64,000 nucleotides of DNA from Bacillota bacterium (GTDB lineage Bacteria > Bacillota_I > Bacilli_A > RF39 > UBA660), in NCBI GenBank assembly GCA_023460995.1, contig JAEWOE010000006.1, positions 310,001 to 374,000 of the forward strand, given 5' to 3'. Each line of letters opens with the position of its first letter. Positions within the stretch are counted from its first letter, which is position 1. The notes below the pieces were generated by a model. It saw only the letters and a program-made list of their open reading frames with translations. It did not search any database and was not told the origin of the DNA. The translations under genes were made by a program, and so were the position numbers. This document shows positions 32,771-41,433 of this stretch, in pieces.

Positions 32771-33670
32771 ATGGACAAGGTTAAAATAGGGATTCCTCGA
32801 ACTTTTTTTTATTATAACGAAGGTAAGTTTCTGAAATACTTTTTTGAAGAACTGAATTTTGAAGTAGTTATATCTCCTCCAACAACAACATTTATTAAAG
32901 ATTTAGGAATTAAATATTCTAATGACGAAATGTGTACATCAATGAAATTGTTCTTGGGTCATGTGGCATATCTTCAAGATAAATGTGACTATATTTTAAA
33001 TATAAGAATGGATAATACTGGTATTAAGGAACAAGGTTGTACTAATTATATAAGCACATATGATCTAATAAATAATATATTTGATAAACAAATAATTAAT
33101 ATTACTATAGATCATTATAATTATCGAACTTTATATAAGGAACTTTTAAAAATATTTAATAAGTTTAGTGTTGATAAAAAGCAAATCAAAACAGCCTACT
33201 TATTTTCTAAAATAAGAGTAAGCAAAGAAAACAAGAAAGACATTATTACAAATACTAATAAATTATATAATAAAAACAAGAAAGTTTTAGTTGTAGGACA
33301 TAGTTATAATTTGTATGATGAATTTGTTGGTATACCAATTGTAAAAATGTTTGATAATACAGGAGTTGATATAATTTATTCAGATAAGTTTGATAGTGAA
33401 AAAACAAAAGAATTAAGTAAAATAGTTTCAAAAGATTTATACTGGAAATATAGTAAGGAAAGTGCAGGAGCAGTAGAATTATGCAAAGAAAATGTTGATG
33501 GAATTGTATTTATATCATCCTTTCCATGTGCACCTGATTCGATGGTTAATGAGTTAATAATAAGAAAAACTAAACTTCCATATCTTAATATTATAATTGA
33601 CGATTTAAATTCTTTAGCAGGAATTGAAACACGAGTAGAAAGTTTTATTGATATAATTGGACAAAAATAA
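32771..33670 (+). CDS. 2-hydroxyacyl-CoA dehydratase activase-related protein (DUF2229-type), component 1
   Basis: The ATG at 32771 is preceded by AGGTGAT; GTG 32762 and ATG 32765 are in frame but overlap that site. The 299-residue protein begins KIGIPRTFFYYN, has SPPTTTFIKDLGIKYSNDEMCTSMK with a conserved Cys, and later HSYNLYDEF and VDGIVFISSFPCAPDSM with another Cys. This matches the DUF2229 part of the very long activase-like proteins of Clostridia. Here it is separate from the other parts. It overlaps the next gene by 14 bases, and is the first gene of a three-gene operon. Confidence 0.85.
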   Translation: MDKVKIGIPRTFFYYNEGKFLKYFFEELNFEVVISPPTTTFIKDLGIKYSNDEMCTSMKLFLGHVAYLQDKCDYILNIRMDNTGIKEQGCTNYISTYDLINNIFDKQIINITIDHYNYRTLYKELLKIFNKFSVDKKQIKTAYLFSKIRVSKENKKDIITNTNKLYNKNKKVLVVGHSYNLYDEFVGIPIVKMFDNTGVDIIYSDKFDSEKTKELSKIVSKDLYWKYSKESAGAVELCKENVDGIVFISSFPCAPDSMVNELIIRKTKLPYLNIIIDDLNSLAGIETRVESFIDIIGQK

Positions 33671-34721
33671 AATAGCATTTCCTCATATGGGAGACTACGC
33701 TGTTCCTGCTAAATATTTATTAGGTAATATACTTGATGCTGAAATTATTGATGTACCTAAGATTACAAATAAGACTGTTGAACTTGGAAATAGATATAGT
33801 CCAGATTTTATATGTAGTCCATTTAAGTATACATTAGGATCACTTATTGAAGGCCTTGATATGGGTGCTAATATCTTAGTACAGTATGGTGGAGGTTGTA
33901 GGTATGGCTACTACAGTGAATTACAAAAACAAATCCTTAAAGACTTAGGGTACAAGTTTACAATGATAAATCTTATTACTGCTGGTAAAGCAGATATAAG
34001 AAGATTTTATAAAGAACTTAGAAAAGTTAATCAATTTAAAGTTGTTAAATCTTTATTTATTGCTTTTAATACTATATTAATGGTTAAGTGCATGGATAAA
34101 ATAGATGACTATATTAGAAGAAATGCCGGATTTGAAGTAGAAAAAGATAGTTTTATAAATTTAAAAAAGGTATTTTTGAATGATTTAGCGAGTACAAAAG
34201 GTATTTTACATACATTTAAAATACAAAAAGAATATCTAAAAAAATTTGAAGAAATAAAATTAAATAAGCCAGCTAATCCAATAAAAATAGGTATAATTGG
34301 TGAACTATATACCATAATGGAACCATATAGTAATTATAATATAGAAGATAAATTAATAGCTAGTGGTATTGAAATAACAAGATTTACTAATGTTGATTAC
34401 CTATTATTTAAGAAAAAGTTATATATAAGAAAAATACTTAGAAAAAGTAAGTATATAAAAAATAAAATGGGCGCGGATGCATCTGATAACATATGTAGAA
34501 CAGAAATTCTTTGTAAAGAGAATTATGATGGAATAATACATATCAAATCATCTTTTTGTACTCCTGAAATTGGCGCTATGCCTATCATAAATAAAATATG
34601 CGCCAAAAATAATGTTCCTGTTTTATTTATGAGTTTTGATACTATGACTAGTGAAGTAGGCGTAAATACTAGATTAGAAGCTTTTATTGATATGTTAGAA
34701 ATGAGGCATAAAAATGATTGA
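33657..34721 (+). CDS. 2-hydroxyacyl-CoA dehydratase-like (HgdB/D-type) protein, component 2
   Basis: The TTG at 33657 is chosen because it keeps the family start KIAFPHMGDYAVPAKYLL; the gene overlaps its upstream neighbour. The 354-residue protein has cysteines in DFICSPFKYT, GGGCRYGYY, NICRTEILC and SSFCTPEIG that could hold Fe-S clusters of a double-cubane type protein. The family reduces or dehydrates difficult substrates with electrons from the activase, and members called DCCP act on small molecules; the substrate here is unknown. It overlaps the activase gene by 8 bases. Confidence 0.85.
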   Translation: MDKNKIAFPHMGDYAVPAKYLLGNILDAEIIDVPKITNKTVELGNRYSPDFICSPFKYTLGSLIEGLDMGANILVQYGGGCRYGYYSELQKQILKDLGYKFTMINLITAGKADIRRFYKELRKVNQFKVVKSLFIAFNTILMVKCMDKIDDYIRRNAGFEVEKDSFINLKKVFLNDLASTKGILHTFKIQKEYLKKFEEIKLNKPANPIKIGIIGELYTIMEPYSNYNIEDKLIASGIEITRFTNVDYLLFKKKLYIRKILRKSKYIKNKMGADASDNICRTEILCKENYDGIIHIKSSFCTPEIGAMPIINKICAKNNVPVLFMSFDTMTSEVGVNTRLEAFIDMLEMRHKND

Positions 34722-35655
34722 CGGATATATAGGAATAGATATAGGTTCAATATCTACTAAAGCAGTATTAATAGACAAAGAGAACAATATAATATGTTCT
34801 AAATATATATGGACAGAAGGAAATCCAATAAATGCTGTAAAAACTTTAATTGGTTATATAAAGCAGCAAATGCCTAATGACATTTTAGTAAAAGGTATTG
34901 GAACGACAGGCAGTGCAAGAAAATTAATTGGCTTAATGGTTAATGCTAATGTTATAAAAAATGAAATAACTGCGCATGCTATAGGTACATTAAGTAAATA
35001 TCCTGATGCTAAAACAATTTTAGAGATTGGTGGTCAAGATTCAAAAATAATCTTATTAGAAAATGGTATTATAAAGGACTATGCTATGAATACATTATGC
35101 GCAGCTGGTACAGGAGCATTTTTATCTAGTCAAGCTAAACGATTAGGAATTGATGTTGAGGAATTCGGTTCATATGCTTTAAGATCTAAAACACCCGCAA
35201 AAATAGCAGCAAGGTGCACGGTATTTGCAGAATCAGATCTTATTCATAAAGCACAAGTTGGTTATAATAAAGAAGATATTATAGCGGGTTTATGTAAGAG
35301 TATAGTTTTAAATTATTTAAATAATATTGGAAAGGGAAAAAAAATAGAGCCACCGATTGTATTTCAAGGTGGTGTAAGTAAAAATATAGGTGTTAGAAAG
35401 TATTTTAAAGAAGTACTAAATGAAGATATTATTGTAGATAAAGATAGTCATTTGATGGGGGCTCTTGGTATAGCGATATTATCAAAAAAAGGATTGTGTA
35501 ATAAAAATTACGACTTGAATATTAAAGATATTAGTTTTTCAACAAAAGGTAGAGAATGTAGTGGTTGTTCAAATAACTGCGAAATATTAAATATATATAA
35601 AGAAAATGAGTTAATAGATACATGGGGTAGTAAATGCGGAAAGTTTACCAAATAG
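34714..35655 (+). CDS. Acyl-CoA dehydratase activase (BadF/BcrA/HgdC-like ATPase), component 3
   Basis: A 313-residue ASKHA-fold ATPase with phosphate motifs GIDIGSISTKAVLI and LEIGGQDSKII; the cluster cysteine lies in MNTLCAAGTGAFL and a second in AARCTVFAES, the pair that binds the 4Fe-4S between subunits. FQGGVSKN and GALGIAIL are the second phosphate/adenosine motifs. A Cys-rich tail ECSGCSNNCEI...WGSKCGKF follows, longer than the minimal HgdC (about 260). It would pump low-potential electrons to components 1 and 2 with ATP hydrolysis. Its ATG lies inside the end of component 2 with GAGGC upstream. Confidence 0.92.
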   Translation: MIDGYIGIDIGSISTKAVLIDKENNIICSKYIWTEGNPINAVKTLIGYIKQQMPNDILVKGIGTTGSARKLIGLMVNANVIKNEITAHAIGTLSKYPDAKTILEIGGQDSKIILLENGIIKDYAMNTLCAAGTGAFLSSQAKRLGIDVEEFGSYALRSKTPAKIAARCTVFAESDLIHKAQVGYNKEDIIAGLCKSIVLNYLNNIGKGKKIEPPIVFQGGVSKNIGVRKYFKEVLNEDIIVDKDSHLMGALGIAILSKKGLCNKNYDLNIKDISFSTKGRECSGCSNNCEILNIYKENELIDTWGSKCGKFTK

Positions 35656-35669
35656 GAGGAATTTAGTTT

Positions 35670-35693
35670 ATGTGTGGATATAATATATATTGA
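35670..35693 (+). CDS. Possible seven-codon ORF downstream of a strong ribosome-binding site
   Basis: AGGAGGA at 35654-35660 stands nine bases before ATG 35670, which opens MCGYNIY then TGA. It is too short to judge by composition; it may be a relic of a lost gene or a leader peptide before topA. Confidence 0.2.
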   Translation: MCGYNIY

Positions 35694-35699
35694 AAGCGA

Positions 35700-35728
35700 T
35701 TGACAAGAAAAAGAATATAGTGTATAAC
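35700..35728 (+). promoter_or_regulatory. Promoter of topA
   Basis: TTGACA (35700-35705) and TATAAC (35723-35728) with a 17-base spacer, 22 bases before the ATG. Confidence 0.7.
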
Positions 35729-35750
35729 TAAATAGCAAAGGAAGTGGATT

Positions 35751-37781
35751 ATGTCAAAAAACTTAGTAATAGTGGAATCTCCACATAAAACTGGTCCAAT
35801 TGGTAATTATCTTGGTAAAGACTATAAGGTAGTAGCATCAGTAGGGCACATAAGAGATTTATCTACAAAAGGTAAATTTGGTTTTGGAGTGGATGTTGAT
35901 AATAATTTTAAACCTGATTATGTAAATATAAAAGGGAAGAAAAAAGTAATAGATGAATTAAAAAAAGAAGTTAAAAAATCAGATTTTGTTTATCTAGCAA
36001 CTGACCCTGACCGTGAAGGAGAAGCCATATCATGGCATTTATATGATACGCTTGGTTTGAAAGAAGAAAATTATGACCGTGTTGTGTTTAATGAAATAAC
36101 AAAAGGCGCTGTAACAGATGCTTTTAAACACGCACGTAAGATAGATAAAAATTTAGTTAATAGTCAAGAAACCAGAAGAATTCTTGATAGAATTATAGGT
36201 TTTAGATTAAGTAAACTTATACAATCTAAAACATATGGGACTAGTGCAGGACGTGTTCAAAGTGTTGCCCTTAAACTAGTTGTAGACCGTGAACGTGAAA
36301 TAGAAGCATTCATAACTGATGAATACTGGACTATAACTGCTAAATTTAATGATTTTGATGCTGAACTTTTTAACTATAACAATAAAGATATTGAGATTAA
36401 AGATGAAGTACAAGTAAACGATATATTAGGAAAATTATCTAATGTTTTTAAAATTGAAAATGTTGATAAAAAGGAAAAAAGCAAGAAGTCAAAACCTGTT
36501 TATACAACAAGTACTATGCAACAAGATGCTTCTAATAAGCTTAATTTTAATGCTAAAAAAACAATGAGTGTAGCTCAAAAGTTATATGAAGGTATTGATA
36601 TATCAACTGAAACAGTAGGTTTAATTACGTATATGCGTACTGATTCTATACGTATTAGTGATGAATTCATAAAAAGTTCTTATGGCTTCATTAAAGCAAA
36701 ATATGGTGAAGATTATGTTGGATATGTTAAACAAGGAAAGAAAAAAGAAAATGTTCAAGATGCGCATGAAGGTATTAGACCAACCGATATTAATAGAACA
36801 CCAGAATCATTAAAAAATTATTTAACAGCTGATGAATATAAACTCTATAAAATGATTTACTATCGTGCTTTAGCTTCTTTAATGAAAGATGCTAAAACAC
36901 TTAATACTACTGTTATTCTTGATAATAATAATTATCAGTTTAAAGCAACAGGTCAAATTGTAGTATTTGATGGTTATTTAAAAGTATATAGTGATTATGA
37001 AGATACAAAAGATACTATTCTACCACCATTAGAAACATATAAATCTAATGTATTAGCTTCAAATGAGATAGAAAAAGAACAGCATTTTACTAAGCCTCCT
37101 GCAAGATATACAGAGGCAAAACTAATAAAAGAGATGGAAGAACTTGGAATTGGTAGACCTAGTACTTACGCTCAAACTATGACGGTAATAAAAGACCGAG
37201 GATATGTTACTATCGTAGATAAGAAATTTGTTCCAACTCAAATTGGTATTGAAGTAACAGATAAATTACAAGAAAGTTTTAGTAAGTTAATAAATGTTGA
37301 ATATACAGCCAATATGGAAAATGACTTAGATAAAATATCTGAAGGAAATGCTGTTTGGCATAAAGTACTTGAAAATTTCTATAATCAGTTTGAACCTTCA
37401 GTAAAAGAAGCATTTGATAAGCTTCCTAAAAAAGAAGCAGAAAAAGTTGGAGAAGATTGCCCACTATGTGGTCATCCACTTGTTAAAAGGAAGGGTAAGT
37501 ATGGTGAATTTGTAGCATGTTCAAATTATCCTGAATGTAAATACATAAAACAAGATGAAAAACAGGTAGTTGAAATTTGCAAATGTCCAAATTGCGATGA
37601 AGGAATGATTATTGAAAAGAAAAGTAAAAGAGGAAAAGTCTTTTATGGATGCAATAACTATCCTAAATGCAAAACTGCTTACTGGGATATTCCTACAGGT
37701 GAAAAGTGTCCTAACTGTGGAAAAATGTTAACTAAGAAAAAAGATATATTAAAATGTAGTGAATGCGATTATCAAAAATAA
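35751..37781 (+). CDS. topA: DNA topoisomerase I
   Basis: A 676-residue type IA topoisomerase that relaxes negatively supercoiled DNA. The Toprim domain starts NLVIVESPHKTGPI and includes DPDREGEAISWH; the catalytic tyrosine is Tyr294 in GLITYMRTDS; SAGRVQSVALKL and GRPSTYAQT are further core motifs. Three zinc ribbons lie at the C-terminus: CPLC...CSNYPEC, CPNC...CNNYPKC and CPNC...CSEC. All are intact, so it is full-length. AAAGGAAG precedes the ATG. Transcribed alone; prfB has its own promoter. Confidence 0.97.
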   Translation: MSKNLVIVESPHKTGPIGNYLGKDYKVVASVGHIRDLSTKGKFGFGVDVDNNFKPDYVNIKGKKKVIDELKKEVKKSDFVYLATDPDREGEAISWHLYDTLGLKEENYDRVVFNEITKGAVTDAFKHARKIDKNLVNSQETRRILDRIIGFRLSKLIQSKTYGTSAGRVQSVALKLVVDREREIEAFITDEYWTITAKFNDFDAELFNYNNKDIEIKDEVQVNDILGKLSNVFKIENVDKKEKSKKSKPVYTTSTMQQDASNKLNFNAKKTMSVAQKLYEGIDISTETVGLITYMRTDSIRISDEFIKSSYGFIKAKYGEDYVGYVKQGKKKENVQDAHEGIRPTDINRTPESLKNYLTADEYKLYKMIYYRALASLMKDAKTLNTTVILDNNNYQFKATGQIVVFDGYLKVYSDYEDTKDTILPPLETYKSNVLASNEIEKEQHFTKPPARYTEAKLIKEMEELGIGRPSTYAQTMTVIKDRGYVTIVDKKFVPTQIGIEVTDKLQESFSKLINVEYTANMENDLDKISEGNAVWHKVLENFYNQFEPSVKEAFDKLPKKEAEKVGEDCPLCGHPLVKRKGKYGEFVACSNYPECKYIKQDEKQVVEICKCPNCDEGMIIEKKSKRGKVFYGCNNYPKCKTAYWDIPTGEKCPNCGKMLTKKKDILKCSECDYQK

Positions 37782-37811
37782 TCGTTTTTCTTTGGAAAAA
37801 AAGCTAAAAAA

Positions 37812-37820
37812 TGGTATAAT
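37812..37820 (+). promoter_or_regulatory. Extended -10 promoter of prfB
   Basis: TGGTATAAT lies 23 bases before the ATG at 37843, with AGGAGG between them. Confidence 0.6.
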
Positions 37821-37842
37821 GATAAAGTATAGGAGGTAAGGT

Positions 37843-38944
37843 ATGGAAATAAGTGAACTTATAAATATATATAATACATATCTATCTCAAAGTGATGAAT
37901 TATGGAGGTCACTTTGAACCTGAAAAGCGATTAAAAAGAATAGAGGAATTGCAAGCCATAATGGCTGCACCTAATTTTTGGAATGATAAAAAAAACAGTG
38001 AAAAGACAATTAATGAACTTAATAATTTGCAAAAATCATTAGATGATTTAAATGAATTACGTACTAAAATTAGTAGTGATATTGAGTTGTTAGATGTCTT
38101 GAAAGATGAAAATGATGAGGAAATTAAAAATTTACTTATAAGTGACTCTAATGAAATTAATGAGGAATTAAAAAGACAAAAAGTAATTATTTACCTAAAT
38201 AATCCTTATGATAAAGAGAATGCAATTGTTGAAATTCATCCTGGAGCAGGTGGTACAGAATCATGTGACTGGGCAAATATGTTGTTTCGTATGTATACTC
38301 GTTACTTTGATAAAAAAGGTTACAAGTATGAAATAATAGATGAACAACCTGGAGATGAAGCAGGTATTAAAAGCGTAGTTATCTTAGTTAAAGGTCTTTA
38401 TGCTTATGGATATTTAAAATCTGAAAAGGGTGTTCATAGACTAGTTAGAATTTCACCATTTGATTCAAACTCTAGAAGGCATACTTCATTTGCGTCTATA
38501 TCAATATCGCCTTTATTTGAAGATACAGATATAGATGTTGAAATTGAAGACAAAGATATAAGAATTGATGTATATCGTTCTACTGGAAGTGGTGGTCAAG
38601 GAGTTAATACTACTGATAGTGCAGTAAGAATAACTCATTTACCTACAAAAATAGTGGTTACATGTCAAAATGAGCGTAGTCAAATCCAAAATAAAGAAAA
38701 AGCTATGGAAGTTTTAAGAAATAAACTATATGAATTAGAACTAGAAAAGAAAAGTAGAGAAATGCAAGAGTTAAAAGGATCTGTAGATGATATTAACTTT
38801 GGCTCACAGATAAGAAGTTATGTAATGTGCCCATATTCAATGGTCAAAGATCACCGTACTAATGCTGAAACAAGTAATGTAACAAAGGTACTTGATGGAG
38901 ACTTAGATATGTTTATAAATGAATACTTAGTGAGAGGAAGATAG
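37843..38944 (+). CDS. prfB: Peptide chain release factor 2, expressed by programmed +1 frameshift
   Basis: The gene starts at ATG 37843 after AGGAGG and reads MEISELINIYNTYLSQSDEL up to CTT TGA (37912-37917); the protein continues in the +1 frame with EPEKRLKRIEEL, about 366 residues in all. RF2 recognises UAA and UGA. The SPF anticodon-like tripeptide appears as SPFDSNSRRHTSF, and the catalytic motif is GSGGQGVN. The frame shift site has the classic CTT TGA preceded by GGAGG three bases before, so RF2 level autoregulates its synthesis. An ATG at 37895 in the +1 frame is not the true start. yitT starts one base after the stop. Confidence 0.95.
37904..37917 (+). promoter_or_regulatory. Programmed +1 frameshift site of prfB
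   Basis: GGAGG (37904-37908), three bases TCA, then CTT TGA (37912-37917). The internal Shine-Dalgarno-like element pairs with 16S rRNA and pushes the ribosome to +1 when RF2 is scarce, as in other bacteria. Confidence 0.93.
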
Positions 38945-38945
38945 T

Positions 38946-39830
38946 ATGTTGTTTTTTAAGAAGAAAAATGAAGAAAATATTATTAAAATTATCTATAAAA
39001 AAGATCGACTAAAAAGAGGTTTTTCCTTTGTATTAGGTGTTTTAATTGTTGCTTTAGCTTTTAATATATTTATGTTGCCAAATAACATTGTTTATGGTGT
39101 AAGTGGTCTAGCTGTTATATGTAAAAACTTATTCGATTTAGATGTATCACTTGTAATTCTAGTTGGTTCTGTAATACTTCTTGTTATGAGTTTTATTCTT
39201 ATGGGAAAAGAAAAAACATCTAAAACAGTAATAGGATCTCTTATGTACCCTTTATTTGTTAAAGCTACAGAGTGGGTTATACCATATGTGGATTTAGGCA
39301 ATACAGAACCATTATTACTTGCTTTATTTGGAGCAGCAATAAGTGGATTTGGTATGGGACTTATATTCAAATCCGGGTATACAACAGGTGGTACAGATAT
39401 ATTAAATCAAATAGTATCAAAATACTTTAAAATGTCTATTGGTAATTCAATGTTCTTTACTGATGGAATTATAATATTAGGAAGTTTATTTGTATTTGGT
39501 CTAGAAAAATTCCTGTATTCAGTTGTATCAATAAGTGTAATAAGTTATATGGCAGATAAAGTTATACTTGGAATATCACAGTCTAAAACTTTTTATATTA
39601 TAACGGTTCATGAGACAGCTGTTAAGAAATTTATTATGGATAATTTAAGTCATGGGATAACTGTAATAGATGCGCGTGGTGGTTATACAGGTAATTTTCA
39701 AAAAATGATTATGTGTACAATCCCTACTAAAGATTATTTTATACTAGAAGAGGGTTTACAAAGTATTGATCCAAATGTATTCTTCATGGTAACAGATGCA
39801 TATGAAGTATCGGGCGGATCAATAAGATAA
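38946..39830 (+). CDS. YitT family membrane protein
   Basis: The 294-residue protein has five to six TM segments (from about residue 25 to 190) and a C-terminal cytoplasmic DUF2179 domain (ITVHETAVKKFIMDNLSHGITVIDARGGY, seen in parts). MLPNNIVYGVSGLA and FKSGYTTGGTDIL are typical of the family; the function is unknown, possibly transport. GAGGAAG precedes the ATG. It lies between prfB and ftsE on the same strand with spacing of 1 and 21 bases, so it is probably in the same operon. Confidence 0.92.
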   Translation: MLFFKKKNEENIIKIIYKKDRLKRGFSFVLGVLIVALAFNIFMLPNNIVYGVSGLAVICKNLFDLDVSLVILVGSVILLVMSFILMGKEKTSKTVIGSLMYPLFVKATEWVIPYVDLGNTEPLLLALFGAAISGFGMGLIFKSGYTTGGTDILNQIVSKYFKMSIGNSMFFTDGIIILGSLFVFGLEKFLYSVVSISVISYMADKVILGISQSKTFYIITVHETAVKKFIMDNLSHGITVIDARGGYTGNFQKMIMCTIPTKDYFILEEGLQSIDPNVFFMVTDAYEVSGGSIR

Positions 39831-39851
39831 GTAGGAAAAGAGGTTGAATAT

Positions 39852-40547
39852 ATGGATCTAATAAGAATGAAAAATGTTAAGAAAACATATAAAACAGGTA
39901 CTACTGCTTTATATGATTTAACTCTTAATATTGAAAAAGGGGAGTTTGTCTTTGTAATTGGACATACAGGTTGTGGAAAATCAACATTAGTAAAAATGTT
40001 ATATCGTGAAGAAAAACCAGACAGTGGAAGTATCAATGTAGGTGGTATTGAAGTATCTAAACTAAGAAATGGAAAGGTTTATAAACTAAGAAGAAAAATA
40101 GGAGTGGTTTTTCAAGACTTTAAATTGTTACCTAAATTAACAGTATATGAGAATGTTGCTTTTGCTTTAGAAATATTTGGGGCAACTAAAGATGAAATAT
40201 ATGAAAAAGTTATTAAGGTTTTAGATTTAGTTGGTCTGAAGGGCAAAGCAAGAAACTATCCAGATGAACTATCAGGTGGTGAACAACAAAGAGTTGCCAT
40301 AGCAAGGGCAATAGTTAATGGCCCAAAGCTTCTAATATGTGATGAACCTACTGGAAACTTAGATGAGAATACTAGTATGGAAATCATGCGTGTACTTGAA
40401 GAAGTAAATCGCATGGGCACTACAATAATAATGGTTACTCATTCAACAGAAATTGTCAATAAACTTAAGAAGCGTGTTATATTACTTGATACAGGAAGAT
40501 TATTAAAAGATTATCCAGAAGGGACTTATGTGCATGAAAGTATTTAG
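39852..40547 (+). CDS. ftsE: Cell division ATP-binding protein FtsE
   Basis: A 231-residue ABC ATPase that with FtsX controls peptidoglycan hydrolases at division or elongation. Walker A is GHTGCGKST, the signature LSGGEQQRVAIARA, Walker B LLICDEPTGNLD, and the switch His is in VTHSTE. Length is typical. AAAGAGGTTG precedes the ATG. Its end overlaps the start of ftsX by 20 bases. Confidence 0.97.
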   Translation: MDLIRMKNVKKTYKTGTTALYDLTLNIEKGEFVFVIGHTGCGKSTLVKMLYREEKPDSGSINVGGIEVSKLRNGKVYKLRRKIGVVFQDFKLLPKLTVYENVAFALEIFGATKDEIYEKVIKVLDLVGLKGKARNYPDELSGGEQQRVAIARAIVNGPKLLICDEPTGNLDENTSMEIMRVLEEVNRMGTTIIMVTHSTEIVNKLKKRVILLDTGRLLKDYPEGTYVHESI

Positions 40548-41433
40548 AATTTTTGGACGAAATGTTAGAGACTCTATAAAAGGAGTAGTAAGAAACTTTT
40601 CTTTATCCCTTGCTTCGATTTCCTGTATTACTATAACTCTTATTGTTGTAGCTATTGCAATGTTATTAACATATAATGTAAATAATTTTGCGTCTAATGT
40701 TGAACAAGATGTAACTATTGTAGTTTTTATGAATGTTGATATAACTGCTGAGCAAACTGATGATGTTTTAGAAAAAATTAAACAACTGGATGGTATAGAA
40801 AGTTATACTTATCAGTCAAAGATGCAAATTGCTGAAGAAATGATGTCGGAATCAGATGTATTTCAAAATATAATGTCTGACTGGACAGAAGAAACAAGTC
40901 CATTACAACCAACTTATCAAGTAAAAGTTAAAAATATTGATGATATTGGTTCCATCGCTAAACGAATAGAAAATATTGATAACGTTGAAACTGTAAAATA
41001 CGGCGAAGGAATGGTAGAACAGTTAGTTTCTGTTTTTGAAGTTGTTAGAGAAGTAAGTATAGGAATTGTAATTGCTCTTATTATAGTAACTGCATTCTTA
41101 ATAACTAATACTATTAAAATTACTATCTTCTCAAGAAAAAATGAAATAGACATAATGCGACTAGTGGGGGCATCAAATATCAATATAAAAATTCCTTTTA
41201 TATTAGAAGGTTTGGTACTTGGAATCTTAGGTTCAATAATACCTATTATTCTAACAACTTACGGTTATGATGCTCTATATAAAAACTTTGATGGCGAATT
41301 ATTTTCATCATTTATTAAACTAGTTAATCCAACACCATTTATATATGAATTATCAGGATTATTAGTTGCTATAGGAATAGCAGTAGGTATGTTTGGTAGT
41401 TGGAGAGCTGTTAGAAAGCATTTAAAAATATAA
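40528..41433 (+). CDS. ftsX: Cell division protein FtsX
   Basis: A 301-residue permease with four TM segments (about residues 25-47, 180-202, 230-252 and 275-296) and a large extracytoplasmic loop between the first two that would contact a wall hydrolase. The start could be ATG 40528 or 40534, both after AAGGGA within ftsE; the second has better spacing. The last base of its stop overlaps the ATG of the next gene. FtsE provides the ATPase. Confidence 0.95.
   Translation: MCMKVFRIFGRNVRDSIKGVVRNFSLSLASISCITITLIVVAIAMLLTYNVNNFASNVEQDVTIVVFMNVDITAEQTDDVLEKIKQLDGIESYTYQSKMQIAEEMMSESDVFQNIMSDWTEETSPLQPTYQVKVKNIDDIGSIAKRIENIDNVETVKYGEGMVEQLVSVFEVVREVSIGIVIALIIVTAFLITNTIKITIFSRKNEIDIMRLVGASNINIKIPFILEGLVLGILGSIIPIILTTYGYDALYKNFDGELFSSFIKLVNPTPFIYELSGLLVAIGIAVGMFGSWRAVRKHLKI

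Noticed and set aside
37892..38944. prfB starting at the internal GTG/ATG near 37892
   Set aside because: The upstream ATG with AGGAGG and the CTT TGA frameshift site give the complete, family-typical N-terminus.
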